Shown in pieces: positions 32,920-41,409 of a stretch of 64,000 bases of DNA; the first letter of the stretch is position 1; each line of letters begins with the position of its first letter. A program made the position numbers and the translations under genes. The stretch is taken from contig NZ_JAFJMJ010000003.1 in NCBI RefSeq assembly GCF_017309385.1, positions 682,001-746,000 on the forward strand. The letters run 5' to 3'. This DNA is from Amycolatopsis sp. 195334CR (GTDB taxonomy: Bacteria > Actinomycetota > Actinomycetes > Mycobacteriales > Pseudonocardiaceae). The notes beneath the pieces are model-generated. The model worked only from the letters and a program-made list of their open reading frames with translations. It ran no database searches and was not told the origin of the DNA.

Positions 32920-33680
32920 ACGACATGACTACCTCGTCCGAACTGCTGTCGGTGGTGGCTTCCCGTGAACTGGCCGGGAAGCGCACGGTGTTCGCCGGGA
33001 TCGGCCTGCCCACGCTGGCCGCCTCCCTCGCCCACCTGACGGTGGCGCCCGACCTGGAGATCGTCTACGAGTCCGGGGTCTGCGGCGCGCACCCGTCGCA
33101 CCTGCCCGAGACCATCGCCGACGCCGTGCTGATCACCGGCGCGGAGGCGGTCCTGCCGATGCCCGCGTTGTTCGGCAACGTGCTGCAGGGCGGGCACATC
33201 GACGTCGGCTTCCTCGGCGCCGCGCAGATCGACCGCTGGGGCAACCTGAACTCGTCGGTGATCGGCGGCTGGGCCGATCCGGCGGTCCGGCTGCCCGGCC
33301 CCGGTGGCGCGATGGAGGTGATGGCGAACTCCGGTGAGGTCTTCGTGGTGATGCGCCGCCACGATCCGCGCTCGTTCGTGGCGGAGCTGGACTTCTGCAC
33401 CTCCCCCGGGCCCGACCGCGCGCTGGCCGACGGCATCCGGCCGCTGGGCGCCGGGGTCACGCGGGTGATCACCGACCTCGGCATTCTCGCGCGGTCCGGC
33501 GTGGGTGAGCCGCTCCGGCTGGTCGCGGTCCACCCGGGCGTTACCGTCGACCGGGTACGCGAGGCCACCGGCTGGCCGCTGGAGGTCGATGGTGAGCCCG
33601 CCACCATCGAACCCCCGGCGGCGGCCGAACTCCGGCGGTTGCGGGAAGAAGTCGATCCCGGCCGCGTCTACCTGCGCTGA
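32916..33680 (+). CDS. CoA transferase subunit B (GctB/IpdB-like)
   Basis: 254 residues. The catalytic glutamate is visible as Glu52 in APDLEIVYESGVCG; the rest (FLGAAQIDRWGNLNSSVIG) matches the beta-subunit core. GTG 32916 overlaps the end of subunit A; ATG 32925 is the alternative. Second gene of the LysR-controlled operon, followed 9 bases later by the dehydrogenase. Confidence 0.9.
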   Translation: MNDMTTSSELLSVVASRELAGKRTVFAGIGLPTLAASLAHLTVAPDLEIVYESGVCGAHPSHLPETIADAVLITGAEAVLPMPALFGNVLQGGHIDVGFLGAAQIDRWGNLNSSVIGGWADPAVRLPGPGGAMEVMANSGEVFVVMRRHDPRSFVAELDFCTSPGPDRALADGIRPLGAGVTRVITDLGILARSGVGEPLRLVAVHPGVTVDRVREATGWPLEVDGEPATIEPPAAAELRRLREEVDPGRVYLR

Positions 33681-33689
33681 GGAGCGAAC

Positions 33690-35165
33690 ATGCGGATCAG
33701 GGTCATCGGCACCGGCGTGATGGGCCGGGGCATCGCCCAGTGGGCGGCGACCGCCGGGCACACCGTGGAACTCGCCGACGCGCGCCACGAGGCGGTCGGC
33801 GAGGCGATCGAGTTCGTCGGGCGGTTGCTCGACCGCGCGGTCACCAAGGGGCGCATGGCGGAGGCGGAAGCGGACGCGGTCCGCGCCCGGCTGGTGCCGC
33901 TGGACGCGGTGTCGGCGCCGGGCGACGACGTGGAGCTGGTGATCGAGGCGGTGCGCGAGGACCTTCCGACGAAGGCGGAGTTGTTCGCCGCGCTGGAGAA
34001 GGTGCTGCCGTCCAGCACGATCTTCGCGACGAACACCTCGTCGATCCCGGTCACCCGGATCGCCGCCACGCTGGCCGATCCGGCGCGGCTGGCCGGGTTG
34101 CACTTCTTCAACCCGGTGCCGTTGATGAAGATCGTCGAGGTGGTGCCGGGCGCGGCCACCCGGCCCGAACTGCCCGGGGTGCTCGCCGAACTGGTGCGCG
34201 CGTCCGGGCACCGGGCCGTGGTGGTCGCCGACACCCCGGGCTTCCTGGTCAACCACGCGGGTCGCGGACTGGTCACCGAGGCGTTCGCGCTGCTGGAGGA
34301 TTCGGTGGCGGAACCGGTGGTGCTGGACCGGATCGCGCGGGACGTGCTCGGCCTGCGGATGGGCCCGTTCGAGCTGATGGACCTGACCGGGCTCGACGTG
34401 ACGGCGGCGGTGATCGACTCGATCTGGACCGGGTTCCGGCACTCCGACCGGCTGCGGCCCTCGTTCCTCACCCCGAACCGGGTGGCCGCGGGCCTGCTCG
34501 GCCGCAAGAGCGGCGGCGGTTTCTACGGCGCCGAACCACCGGCGGAGTCACCGGTTCCCGCTGTCGGGTGTCCACTGTGGATCGCCGGAACGGGGCCGGA
34601 CGCCGATGCCCTGCGCGCGGCACTGCCGGAGTCACCGGGGGACCCGGACGCCGTGGTGCTGGTGCCGACGTGGGGCACTACCGTGTCGGCGGCGATCGCC
34701 GCGCAGGGCCTGCCCGCCGCCCGGACGTTCGGCGTGGACCCGCTGTCGCTGCCCACGCGTCGGCGGGTGTTGGCGGTGACGCCCGCTTCGGACCCGGCCG
34801 TGGTCCGTGCGGCGGCCGGTGCGCTGGCCGTGGGCGCGGAGGCGGTGTCGGTGGTGCGGGACACGCCGGGATCGGTGGCGCAGCGCCTGATCGCGTCGAT
34901 CGTGTCCGTCGCCACGTCGATCGCGGAACGGTCGCTGGCCACTCCGGAGGACATCGACCAGGCGGTCACCATCGCATTGGGTTATCCGGCCGGACCGCTC
35001 GCCATGGGCGATCGCGTCGGTGCCGAAAGGCTGCTGGAACTCCAGGAAAACCTGCACGAAAGCACCGGTGACCCGCGATACCGGCCGACGCGCTGGCTGC
35101 GTGAGCGGGCCGAACTGGGCCTGTCGTTGACCACCCCCGCCTACCCTCTGGAGAGCACACCGTGA
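33690..35165 (+). CDS. 3-hydroxyacyl-CoA dehydrogenase, two C-terminal domains
   Basis: 491 residues, longer than the 280-residue single enzyme because the C-terminal helical domain is duplicated, as in PaaH/PaaC-type proteins. NAD loop VIGTGVMGRGIAQWA, ENTSS-type motif FATNTSSIPVT, catalytic His in LAGLHFFNPVPLMKIVEVV and PGFLVNHAGRGL. The second copy starts near PGSVAQRLIASIVS (about 395). It oxidises the 3-hydroxyacyl-CoA formed by the MaoC hydratase. GTGA overlap with the acyl-CoA dehydrogenase. Confidence 0.93.
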   Translation: MRIRVIGTGVMGRGIAQWAATAGHTVELADARHEAVGEAIEFVGRLLDRAVTKGRMAEAEADAVRARLVPLDAVSAPGDDVELVIEAVREDLPTKAELFAALEKVLPSSTIFATNTSSIPVTRIAATLADPARLAGLHFFNPVPLMKIVEVVPGAATRPELPGVLAELVRASGHRAVVVADTPGFLVNHAGRGLVTEAFALLEDSVAEPVVLDRIARDVLGLRMGPFELMDLTGLDVTAAVIDSIWTGFRHSDRLRPSFLTPNRVAAGLLGRKSGGGFYGAEPPAESPVPAVGCPLWIAGTGPDADALRAALPESPGDPDAVVLVPTWGTTVSAAIAAQGLPAARTFGVDPLSLPTRRRVLAVTPASDPAVVRAAAGALAVGAEAVSVVRDTPGSVAQRLIASIVSVATSIAERSLATPEDIDQAVTIALGYPAGPLAMGDRVGAERLLELQENLHESTGDPRYRPTRWLRERAELGLSLTTPAYPLESTP

Positions 35166-36322
35166 TTTCGCAGGACTTCGGGCTGACCGAGACGCAGCGT
35201 GACATCCGCGCCATGGCCGCGAGCTTCGTCGACGAGGAGATCGTGCCGCACGCGCGGGAGTGGGACCGCGCCGAGCAGGTGGACCGCGCCATCGTGAAAC
35301 GCTTGGGGGAACTGGGTTTCCTCGGCCTGATGGTGCCCGAGTCCTACGGCGGGGTGGACGCGGACATGCTGTCCTACGTGCTGGTGACCGAGGAACTGGG
35401 GCGCGGCGACTCCGCGGTGCGGGGCATCGTGTCGGTGTCGCTGGGCCTGGTCACCAAGACCATCGTGACGCACGGGACGGACGAGCAGCGGGCGCAGTGG
35501 CTGCCCCGCCTGGTCAGCGGTGACGCGCTCGGGTGCTTCGCGCTGACCGAGCCCGGTACCGGTTCCGATGCCGCGTCGGTCAGCACCCGCGCCACCCGCG
35601 ACGGCGGCGACTGGGTGCTCGACGGTGGCAAGATGTTCATCACCAACGGGACTTGGGCGCAGGTGGCGCTGACCTTCGCGCGCACCAGCGAGCGCGGCCT
35701 CACGGCGTTCCTGGTGCCGACCGATTCGGCCGGTCTGTCGATCAAGGAGATCCACGGCAAGCTCGGCCTGCGTGGGCAGGCGACCGCGGAACTGGCGTTC
35801 GACTCGGTGCGCGTACCCGACTCCGCGCGGCTCGGCGAGGTGGACCGGGGGCTGGGCATCGCGCTGGGCGCCCTGTCGCGCGGCCGGGTGTCGGTCGCGG
35901 CGGGCGCGGTGGGGCTGGCGCAGGCCGCGGTGGACGCCGCCGTGCGGTATTCGACCGAGCGCACCCAGTTCGGCCGTCCGATCGCCTCGTTCCAGCTGGT
36001 GCAGGAGTTGCTCGCGGATTCCACTGTGGACGTGCGGGCGTCGAGGCTGCTGACCCACCAGGTGGCGCGGATCGCCGATGCCGGGGTATCGCCGAAGGAC
36101 TACGCGACGGACGCGTCCATCGCGAAGTACCACGCCAGCGAGACCGCGGTGCGCGTGAGCAACAACTGCCTCCAGGTCTTCGGGGGTTATGGCTTCATCG
36201 ACGAATTCCCCGTCGGCAAGTACCTGCGGGATGCGCGGGTCCTCACCCTGTACGAAGGCACGAGCCAGGTGCAGAAGCTGCTGATCGGACGGGACCTGAC
36301 GGGGATCAACGCCATGACCTGA
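35162..36322 (+). CDS. Acyl-CoA dehydrogenase
   Basis: 386 residues, full length. FAD/substrate motifs GCFALTEPGTGSDAASV (about 125) and GKMFITNGTWAQ, with the catalytic Glu in LTLYEGTSQVQKLLIGR near the C-terminus, the position used by short- and branched-chain enzymes. The start is GTG 35162, overlapping the previous stop. Last gene of the operon; with MaoC, dehydrogenase and CoA transferase it completes a beta-oxidation-like set for one carboxylic acid. The thiolase is missing from the locus. Confidence 0.94.
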   Translation: MISQDFGLTETQRDIRAMAASFVDEEIVPHAREWDRAEQVDRAIVKRLGELGFLGLMVPESYGGVDADMLSYVLVTEELGRGDSAVRGIVSVSLGLVTKTIVTHGTDEQRAQWLPRLVSGDALGCFALTEPGTGSDAASVSTRATRDGGDWVLDGGKMFITNGTWAQVALTFARTSERGLTAFLVPTDSAGLSIKEIHGKLGLRGQATAELAFDSVRVPDSARLGEVDRGLGIALGALSRGRVSVAAGAVGLAQAAVDAAVRYSTERTQFGRPIASFQLVQELLADSTVDVRASRLLTHQVARIADAGVSPKDYATDASIAKYHASETAVRVSNNCLQVFGGYGFIDEFPVGKYLRDARVLTLYEGTSQVQKLLIGRDLTGINAMT

Positions 36323-36336
36323 GCAGGCTTCCGCCG

Positions 36337-36361
36337 GGCTTGGAACACGACGACCCAAGCC
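36337..36361 (+). terminator. Weak hairpin after the acyl-CoA operon
   Basis: GGCTTGG (36337-36343) pairs with CCAAGCC (36355-36361) across an 11-base loop, 14 bases after the stop codon. No U-tract. The region to 36487 shows nothing else. Confidence 0.35.
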
Positions 36362-36487
36362 GGGCCGCCGCGCCCCGCGCCGGTCGCAGCATCCGCCCGC
36401 GGCGGCCCAACCCGGACCGTCGCGGGGGATGGCAGCATGCGGCCGCGGCCGGGTCCCCTCCCGGCCGTCGCCGTCATGCTGTCGGGC

Positions 36488-37159
36488 ATGCGCCTCGGCC
36501 CTCGACTGCTCACCGCCCTCCTGATCGCGCTCGGCCTGGGCGTGTCCGCCTGCGGTTCCGCCGACGCACCCGACCCCAAGCCCAACCTCCTCAAGGAGTA
36601 CTGGGCCTCACCCGCGGTCAAGAACGACCGCCTGCCCGGCTACGGCGCGGCACCCGAGGACCGCCAGGCCAACCTCGCCGCCTTCTACAACCCCGACCAG
36701 CTGCTGTCCCGCCTGCTGAGCGTGTTCCCCTGCTCGGACGAGTCCGCCAGCCGCGGCGGCGGCCACTTCGACACCACCTGCGACCTCACGTCCGAAGTCC
36801 GCGGCGCGGTCCAGGAGGCGGGCGGCGACCCCCAGGCCATCTCCGGGCGCGTCGCACTGGTCAAGCACTCGGACGGCGAGCTGGAACTGATGACCCTGTT
36901 CCTCGCCAACGGCAAGGTGGTCGACGCCACCGGCGAAACCCATTCCGGCCTCGACGAGTTCCGCGACAACAACGACCTCCTCGACGCGGACGACGTGATG
37001 CTCGTACCCAGCGACCTCACCAAAACCGACGGCGAGAACCAACTCGTCACGGTCTACGGCCACACCCCATGGGGAGGCTGGCCATGGCTCGTCGGCGGCG
37101 CAGGTGCCTTGGTGCTGCTGTTGCTCTTCTGGTTACTACGCCGGTCACGTCACCCCTGA
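36488..37159 (+). CDS. Lipoprotein with C-terminal membrane anchor
   Basis: About 223 residues. A lipoprotein signal leads to LGVSAC (Cys near residue 20), followed by an acidic soluble domain and a C-terminal helix WLVGGAGALVLLLLFWLL with a basic tail. Two Cys (FPCSDES, DTTCDL) may pair. Family not recognised; the C-terminal TM plus short basic end resembles TPM-domain relatives, but the core motif is not evident. ATG 36488 is the more likely start; ATG 36476 is also in frame. Its end overlaps the convergent small gene by 15 bp. Confidence 0.75.
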   Translation: MRLGPRLLTALLIALGLGVSACGSADAPDPKPNLLKEYWASPAVKNDRLPGYGAAPEDRQANLAAFYNPDQLLSRLLSVFPCSDESASRGGGHFDTTCDLTSEVRGAVQEAGGDPQAISGRVALVKHSDGELELMTLFLANGKVVDATGETHSGLDEFRDNNDLLDADDVMLVPSDLTKTDGENQLVTVYGHTPWGGWPWLVGGAGALVLLLLFWLLRRSRHP

Positions 37160-37294
37160 CCGCCCCGCCGGCCGGGCCCCGCGGCTGTCGGCGTACTTCC
37201 GCAGCACGGCGAAGGCCAGCCGGCTCGCCGCGCCCTTCCGCCGGAACGCCGCCCGCAGCTCGTCCTCGCTCAGCTCCCACTCGCCGAAGTCCAT
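37145..37294 (-). CDS. 49-residue protein, similar to the N-terminus of Tn3-type transposases
   Basis: ATG 37294 shares its A with the stop codon of the upstream monooxygenase (TGATG), so it is translationally coupled. The sequence begins MDFGEWELSEDELRAAFRR and continues GAASRLAFAVLRKYADSRG. This order (W-x-L-x-x-x-E, then R-x-G-A-x-R-L-x-F-A-x-L-x-x-Y) recalls the DUF4158 N-terminal domain of Tn3-family transposases, but nothing of the catalytic part is present. It could be a transposon scar, or a small protein that kept the fold. Confidence 0.5.
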   Translation of the reverse strand: MDFGEWELSEDELRAAFRRKGAASRLAFAVLRKYADSRGARPAGRSGVT

Positions 37295-38475
37295 CACGGC
37301 ACCAGGTCGAGGAACTCCCAGTGCGCCCCGGGTTCGGCACCGCTGAGCCACTTCCCGCAGTTCTGCAGCACCACCGGGCCCGAGGTGATGTGCTGGGTGC
37401 CGGTGGCGAGGTCGCGCAGGAACCGCTCGATCGGCCCGCGCCGGATCGCCGCGGTCCCGGCCCACCGGTGCACCACCTGCCCGACGTCCTGCGCGGTCCA
37501 CGTCGCGTGGTTGAGCGCCAGCCGGATCAGCGTGTCCTGCTCGGTGCTCAGCAGTTCGCCCGCGGCCAGGGTTTCCTCGTTGTCCCGCCACACCTGCGCC
37601 GCCCAGGCCCGTGCCGCGCGGAGCCTCGCCTCGGCGCTGGCGTACTCGGCGTGGAACTGCGCGGTGTCGACCGGGGCGTTGCGCGAGCCGGCTCTGGCGG
37701 CGGCGACCAGTTTCAGCTCGTCGAGCAGGCGCCGCCCGACGCCGAGCGCCCAGCCGGTGTGCCCGATCGCGGCCATGTTCACCAGGCCGATCCGGTACAT
37801 CGCCCCGCCGTGGGCCGGTTCCTTGGTCGCCGCGGCGTAGGTGTGCGTCACCGGGACGAACACCTCCGCGCAGTGGTAGTCGATGCTGTTGGTCGCCCGC
37901 AGGCCGAGCACATCCCAGTTGTCCACCAGTTCGACCTCGGACTTCGGCATCGCCAGCACGCGGAGTTCGCCGGTGCCGTCGACCTGGATCGCGCTGTGGA
38001 TGTGGGTGGCCAGCGACATGCCGGAGGCGAACTGCCAGCTCCCGCTCACCAGGAAGCCGCCGTCCACCGGGACCGCACGGCCGGGCCGGGTGCCGTGCCC
38101 GGCCAGCAGCGCGTGTTCGCCGCTCGCGACACCGGAGAACAACTCGGCCGCGGCGACCTCCCCGAGGTAGGCCGCGGTCGTGCCGGTGACCAGTTGCAGC
38201 GCCATCATCGTCCACCCGGCCGACGCGTCGTGGTAGCTGGACCGCTCGTGCAGCGCGATCAGCTGGCGCGGGGAGAACTCGTGGCCGCCGAGGTCGCCGG
38301 GCAGTCCGGAGCGGACGACGCCCGCGTCCAGCAACGCCCGCGCGGTGTCGTCGGTGAGCCTGCCGAGTTCCTCCGCCGCGTCCGCATTCGACCCGACCAG
38401 CCCGGCGAGCGCGTCGACCCGATCGAGCATCGCCGGGAATTCCTCGCTGACGTGCAGCCGGGCCGAAGTCGCCAT
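37294..38475 (-). CDS. Acyl-CoA-dehydrogenase-fold flavin monooxygenase (group D)
   Basis: 393 residues. It has the acyl-CoA dehydrogenase fold, but the catalytic Glu loop is absent and the C-terminus matches the hydroxylase-type domain (HsaA/indole monooxygenase style): TNSIDYHCAEVFVP, VVHRWAGTAAIRRG and NCGKWLSGAEPGAHWEFLDLV. Such enzymes use reduced flavin from a partner reductase to hydroxylate aromatic rings; no reductase gene is adjacent. The start ATG 38475 lacks a strong ribosome binding site. Coupled to the 49-codon gene behind it. Confidence 0.85.
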   Translation of the reverse strand: MATSARLHVSEEFPAMLDRVDALAGLVGSNADAAEELGRLTDDTARALLDAGVVRSGLPGDLGGHEFSPRQLIALHERSSYHDASAGWTMMALQLVTGTTAAYLGEVAAAELFSGVASGEHALLAGHGTRPGRAVPVDGGFLVSGSWQFASGMSLATHIHSAIQVDGTGELRVLAMPKSEVELVDNWDVLGLRATNSIDYHCAEVFVPVTHTYAAATKEPAHGGAMYRIGLVNMAAIGHTGWALGVGRRLLDELKLVAAARAGSRNAPVDTAQFHAEYASAEARLRAARAWAAQVWRDNEETLAAGELLSTEQDTLIRLALNHATWTAQDVGQVVHRWAGTAAIRRGPIERFLRDLATGTQHITSGPVVLQNCGKWLSGAEPGAHWEFLDLVP

Positions 38476-38604
38476 GGGACGGTGCTCCTTGTCGTCGACA
38501 CCACTGGCCCGTCACCGTATCGGGAACCCGGCGCCCGATCCCGGGTTTCCCGAGGCGCACCGGCCGGACCCGCGCGCCCCCGGTGCTCGCGCGGGTCCGG
38601 GCGG

Positions 38605-39741
38605 TCACTGCGTGGCGCCGCGCTCGCCGACCACCTGGTAGGTGAGGGCGGACTCGCTCACCACCTCCCCCACCTTCGCGGTGAGCACGTCACCACCCTT
38701 GGGGTTGAGCGGTTCGTTCGTCAGCGACAGCGTGCGCGTGCCGATCACCTGAGTGGTCACCGGATCGACCAGGACCTCGCGGCGCAGGTTGCCGGTGACG
38801 TCGTCGAAGCCGAACGCCACGGCCGGGCGGCCGTCCTTGGTGCTGACGTTCTCGAGGATCCGGAGGTACGGGTGGTAGCTCAGCGCCTGGTACACCAGGC
38901 TCCGCTGGTCGCGGGTGAGGTCACCCCTGGTCAGGGTGCTCATGATGGCTTCGGTGAGGTACTCCTTCGGGGCCCAGCTCCGGCTGTTCGCCTCGTTCCG
39001 GAAGTGCTCGTACAACTGGCGGCCATCGGCGGGGAAGTTCGCGGGATCGAGGTAGACCACGTGCCGGTAGGCACCGCCGGCCCGCACGAAGGTTCCCTCG
39101 CTGGAGGTCGTTCCCGAGGTCTGGCCCGGCTGGGGCTGGTTGCGCGGGATCGGCGGCGGGGCCGGCCGGTGCACGTCGCGGTCGAAGCTCTGCTGCCACT
39201 CCTCCGCCCGGTCGGCGGGGATCCACTCCTGCCGCAGTTCCTCCTGGCCCATCCCTATTTCCAGGCGCTCGGGGGTGTCGGGGTGGTGGGGGTTCCAGGT
39301 GCGCGTGGTGACCAGCAGGTACTGGCCAGGTTCCTGCGGGAGGTCGCTGCCCTGGCCGGCGAAGCGCCCGGCCGAGTTGAGCGGCGCGGGGCTGACCGGC
39401 GGCAGCGGCGGGTAGGTCGGCAGGCCGTTCACGCTCGAGGCCTGCGGCGAATCCGAAGGCGCGGCCGGGCTGACGGTGTCGTCGCCGCCGGGTGACAGGG
39501 CCACCACCCCCGCCCCCAGCACGCCGACCGCGGCCGCGGCGGCGGCCAGCGGCAGCCAGCGGTTCCGGCCGCGCCGACGGCGTGGCGCGAGGGCGACCAC
39601 CGTGTCCGGTTCGCCCCGCAGGGTCGCGGTCAGCCGGGCCTTCGCGGTCGTACGAGCGGAGTCGGTCATCGGCGTGGGCTGCTCGGCGCGGACGGCCCGC
39701 ACGACGGCGTCGACGCGCTCTTCCCAGTCCTGTTCAGGCAT
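38605..39741 (-). CDS. CU044_5270-family membrane protein, putative anti-sigma partner
   Basis: 378 residues. A cytosolic N-terminus (1-75) with ERVDAVVRAVRAEQP is followed by one membrane helix (WLPLAAAAAAVGVLGAGVVAL) and a large exported domain rich in Pro/Ser and ending RTLSLTNEPLNPKGG. This is the usual partner of ECF sigma factors of the type just upstream; anti-sigma activity is inferred. ATG 39741 has GGAG upstream and overlaps the sigma stop by 8 bases, so the two are made together. Confidence 0.88.
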   Translation of the reverse strand: MPEQDWEERVDAVVRAVRAEQPTPMTDSARTTAKARLTATLRGEPDTVVALAPRRRRGRNRWLPLAAAAAAVGVLGAGVVALSPGGDDTVSPAAPSDSPQASSVNGLPTYPPLPPVSPAPLNSAGRFAGQGSDLPQEPGQYLLVTTRTWNPHHPDTPERLEIGMGQEELRQEWIPADRAEEWQQSFDRDVHRPAPPPIPRNQPQPGQTSGTTSSEGTFVRAGGAYRHVVYLDPANFPADGRQLYEHFRNEANSRSWAPKEYLTEAIMSTLTRGDLTRDQRSLVYQALSYHPYLRILENVSTKDGRPAVAFGFDDVTGNLRREVLVDPVTTQVIGTRTLSLTNEPLNPKGGDVLTAKVGEVVSESALTYQVVGERGATQ

Positions 39742-40291
39742 CTTTCTCCTCCAGAAGTTCGGCGTACCCGCGCAGGGCCCGGCGGGCCCGGTGCAGGCGG
39801 GTGCGGCAGGTGGCGGCGGTGATCCCGAGCGCCTCGGCCACCTCGGCCGGTTGCAGCCCGGCCCAGGCGACGAGCAGCAGCACGTCCCGTTCCTCCTGGC
39901 GCAGGTTGGCGATACCGCCCGCCATCGCCCGGATGTGGGTGCTGGCGTCGGCCCTGGACACCGCGAGGCTCTCCGGTGCGGCGACGTCGACGGCCTGACC
40001 GCCCTCCCGCGCATAGGCCCGCAGGCCCCTGACCTCGCTGCGCGCGTGTCTTCGCAGGAGGTTCGTCGCGATGCCGAACAGCCACGCCCGCGCCGGCGCC
40101 CGGTCCGGGCGGTAGCGGTCCCTGGTGGCCCAGGCCGCCAGGAACGTCTCCGCGACCAGGTCGTCCGCCGTGGCGGGGTCGAGCCTGCGGGCCAGGTAGG
40201 CGTGCAGCGCGGAGGCGTGCCTGTCGAACAGGGCGGACAGCAACCGGTCGGCGTCCGGACCGCCCAGGTCGGGCCGCTCGAGGTCGCCCAT
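39734..40291 (-). CDS. ECF RNA polymerase sigma factor
   Basis: 185 residues. Region 2 (LFDRHASALHAYLARRLD, DLVAETFLAAW) and region 4 with LLLVAWAGLQPAEVAEALGI and TAATCRTRLHRARRALR. No C-terminal extension, so a separate regulator is expected; the membrane protein encoded 8 bases inside its 3' end is the candidate. Start ATG 40291. Divergent from the ECF41 gene, from which it is separated by 91 bases. Confidence 0.92.
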   Translation of the reverse strand: MGDLERPDLGGPDADRLLSALFDRHASALHAYLARRLDPATADDLVAETFLAAWATRDRYRPDRAPARAWLFGIATNLLRRHARSEVRGLRAYAREGGQAVDVAAPESLAVSRADASTHIRAMAGGIANLRQEERDVLLLVAWAGLQPAEVAEALGITAATCRTRLHRARRALRGYAELLEEKDA

Positions 40292-40382
40292 GAGTGTTAC
40301 CCCAGTTCTGTTCACACTCATTCTTGCCCGCACCCGGCCCAGCCGTTCCCACCGCCACCACCGGGAGTGGTTGACTGCCACC

Positions 40383-41327
40383 ATGCTGGTGGGTGCGAAT
40401 GAGGTCGAGGTGTTCGAGGGCGCCAGGGCGCGGTTGGAGGCCATCGCGTACCGCCTGCTGGGCTCGGCGAGCGACGCCGAGGACGCCGTGCAGGACACGT
40501 TCCTGCGCTGGCAGTCCGCCGACCGCGCGCTCATCGAGACGCCCGAGGCGTGGCTGACGAAGGTGCTCACCAACCTCTGCCTCAACCGGCTCACCTCGGC
40601 GCGGGCACGGCGGGAAACCTATGTGGGCCAATGGCTCCCCGAACCGGTCTTCGCCGGGGACCGGATGCTCGGCCCGTCCGACACCGCCGAGCAGCGCGAG
40701 TCGGTCTCGATCGCGATGCTCACGCTGCTGGAGCGGCTCACCGCCAAGGAACGCGTGGTGTACGTGCTGCGCGAGGCGTTCGGGTACGCGCACGCCGAGA
40801 TCGCCGAGGTGCTCGACCTCACCGAGTCGAACTGCCAGCAGATCTACCGGCGCGCCAAGCAGCACCTGGCCGCGGACCGGCGGCGAGTGGCGGTCGACGG
40901 GGCCGCGGCCCGCAAGATCGTCGAGGAGTTCCTCGCCGCGGCGCTCAACGGCCGGACCGACTCGCTGGTGCGGATGCTGACCGACGACGCGATCCACGCG
41001 GGCGACGGTGGCGGCGTGGTCTTCTCGCTGCCCCGGCCGATCACCGGCGCGCTGGCGGTGGCGAGGTTCCTGCGCACGCTGGTCAAGCCCACCGACGCCA
41101 AGTGGGCGATGATCGGCGGCCGTCCCGTGCTGTACGCCGCGGTCGCCAACGGCACCCCCGCGCTGGTGCTGGTGGTCGGGGACCGGGTCGCCGCCGTCCT
41201 TTCGCTGGACGTGACCACCGACGGCATCGCGGCCATCCACACCCAGGCGAACCCCGCCAAGCTCGACCGCGCGACGCGCCGGTGGGCCACCTCCGACCAC
41301 GGGGAGCCACTCGCCGACAACTGGTGA
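40383..41327 (+). CDS. Second ECF41-family (SigJ-like) sigma factor
   Basis: 314 residues, the same architecture as the protein at 1294-2187: region 2 (SDAEDAVQDTFLRWQ), WLPEP motif, region 4 (YAHAEIAEVLDLTESNCQQI) and a SnoaL-like domain with DGGG. It differs in its helix-turn-helix and therefore perhaps in promoter choice. It is followed by an FAD/NAD(P) oxidoreductase and an NmrA-like protein, which is again an ECF41-type neighbourhood. The gap in front shows no TGTCACA-N16-CGTC. Confidence 0.92.
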   Translation: MLVGANEVEVFEGARARLEAIAYRLLGSASDAEDAVQDTFLRWQSADRALIETPEAWLTKVLTNLCLNRLTSARARRETYVGQWLPEPVFAGDRMLGPSDTAEQRESVSIAMLTLLERLTAKERVVYVLREAFGYAHAEIAEVLDLTESNCQQIYRRAKQHLAADRRRVAVDGAAARKIVEEFLAAALNGRTDSLVRMLTDDAIHAGDGGGVVFSLPRPITGALAVARFLRTLVKPTDAKWAMIGGRPVLYAAVANGTPALVLVVGDRVAAVLSLDVTTDGIAAIHTQANPAKLDRATRRWATSDHGEPLADNW

Positions 41328-41341
41328 CGTGGATCACAACT

Positions 41342-41403
41342 CACTCCTGTCAGCTTCCGCGCCGCCGCCCGGTTCAGGAAGCACCACCAGCCAGACAGGA
41401 GTG
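41342..41403 (+). promoter_or_regulatory. Long hairpin that pairs the ribosome binding site of the oxidoreductase gene
   Basis: CACTCCTGTC (41342-41351) is the exact reverse complement of GACAGGAGTG (41394-41403), and inside it GCTTCC (41353-41358) pairs with GGAAGC (41377-41382). The right arm contains AGGAG, the ribosome binding site for ATG 41410. If the whole segment is transcribed, the site would be locked. Alternatively the arms are protein-binding half-sites. Confidence 0.6.
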
Positions 41404-41409
41404 AATGCC

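Noticed and set aside
36355..36480. GC-rich block between the acyl-CoA operon and the lipoprotein as a possible small gene
   Set aside because: No start with a ribosome binding site and no protein-like composition.
35533..39495. A 1320-codon open frame on the plus strand
   Set aside because: It runs across five genes in wrong frames or antisense; its composition is Arg/Gly/Pro-rich without domains. It is an effect of GC-rich third positions.
40292..40382. Search for an ECF41 promoter in front of the second sigma factor
   Set aside because: Only TTCACA-like fragments are present, with no CGTC at the right distance.
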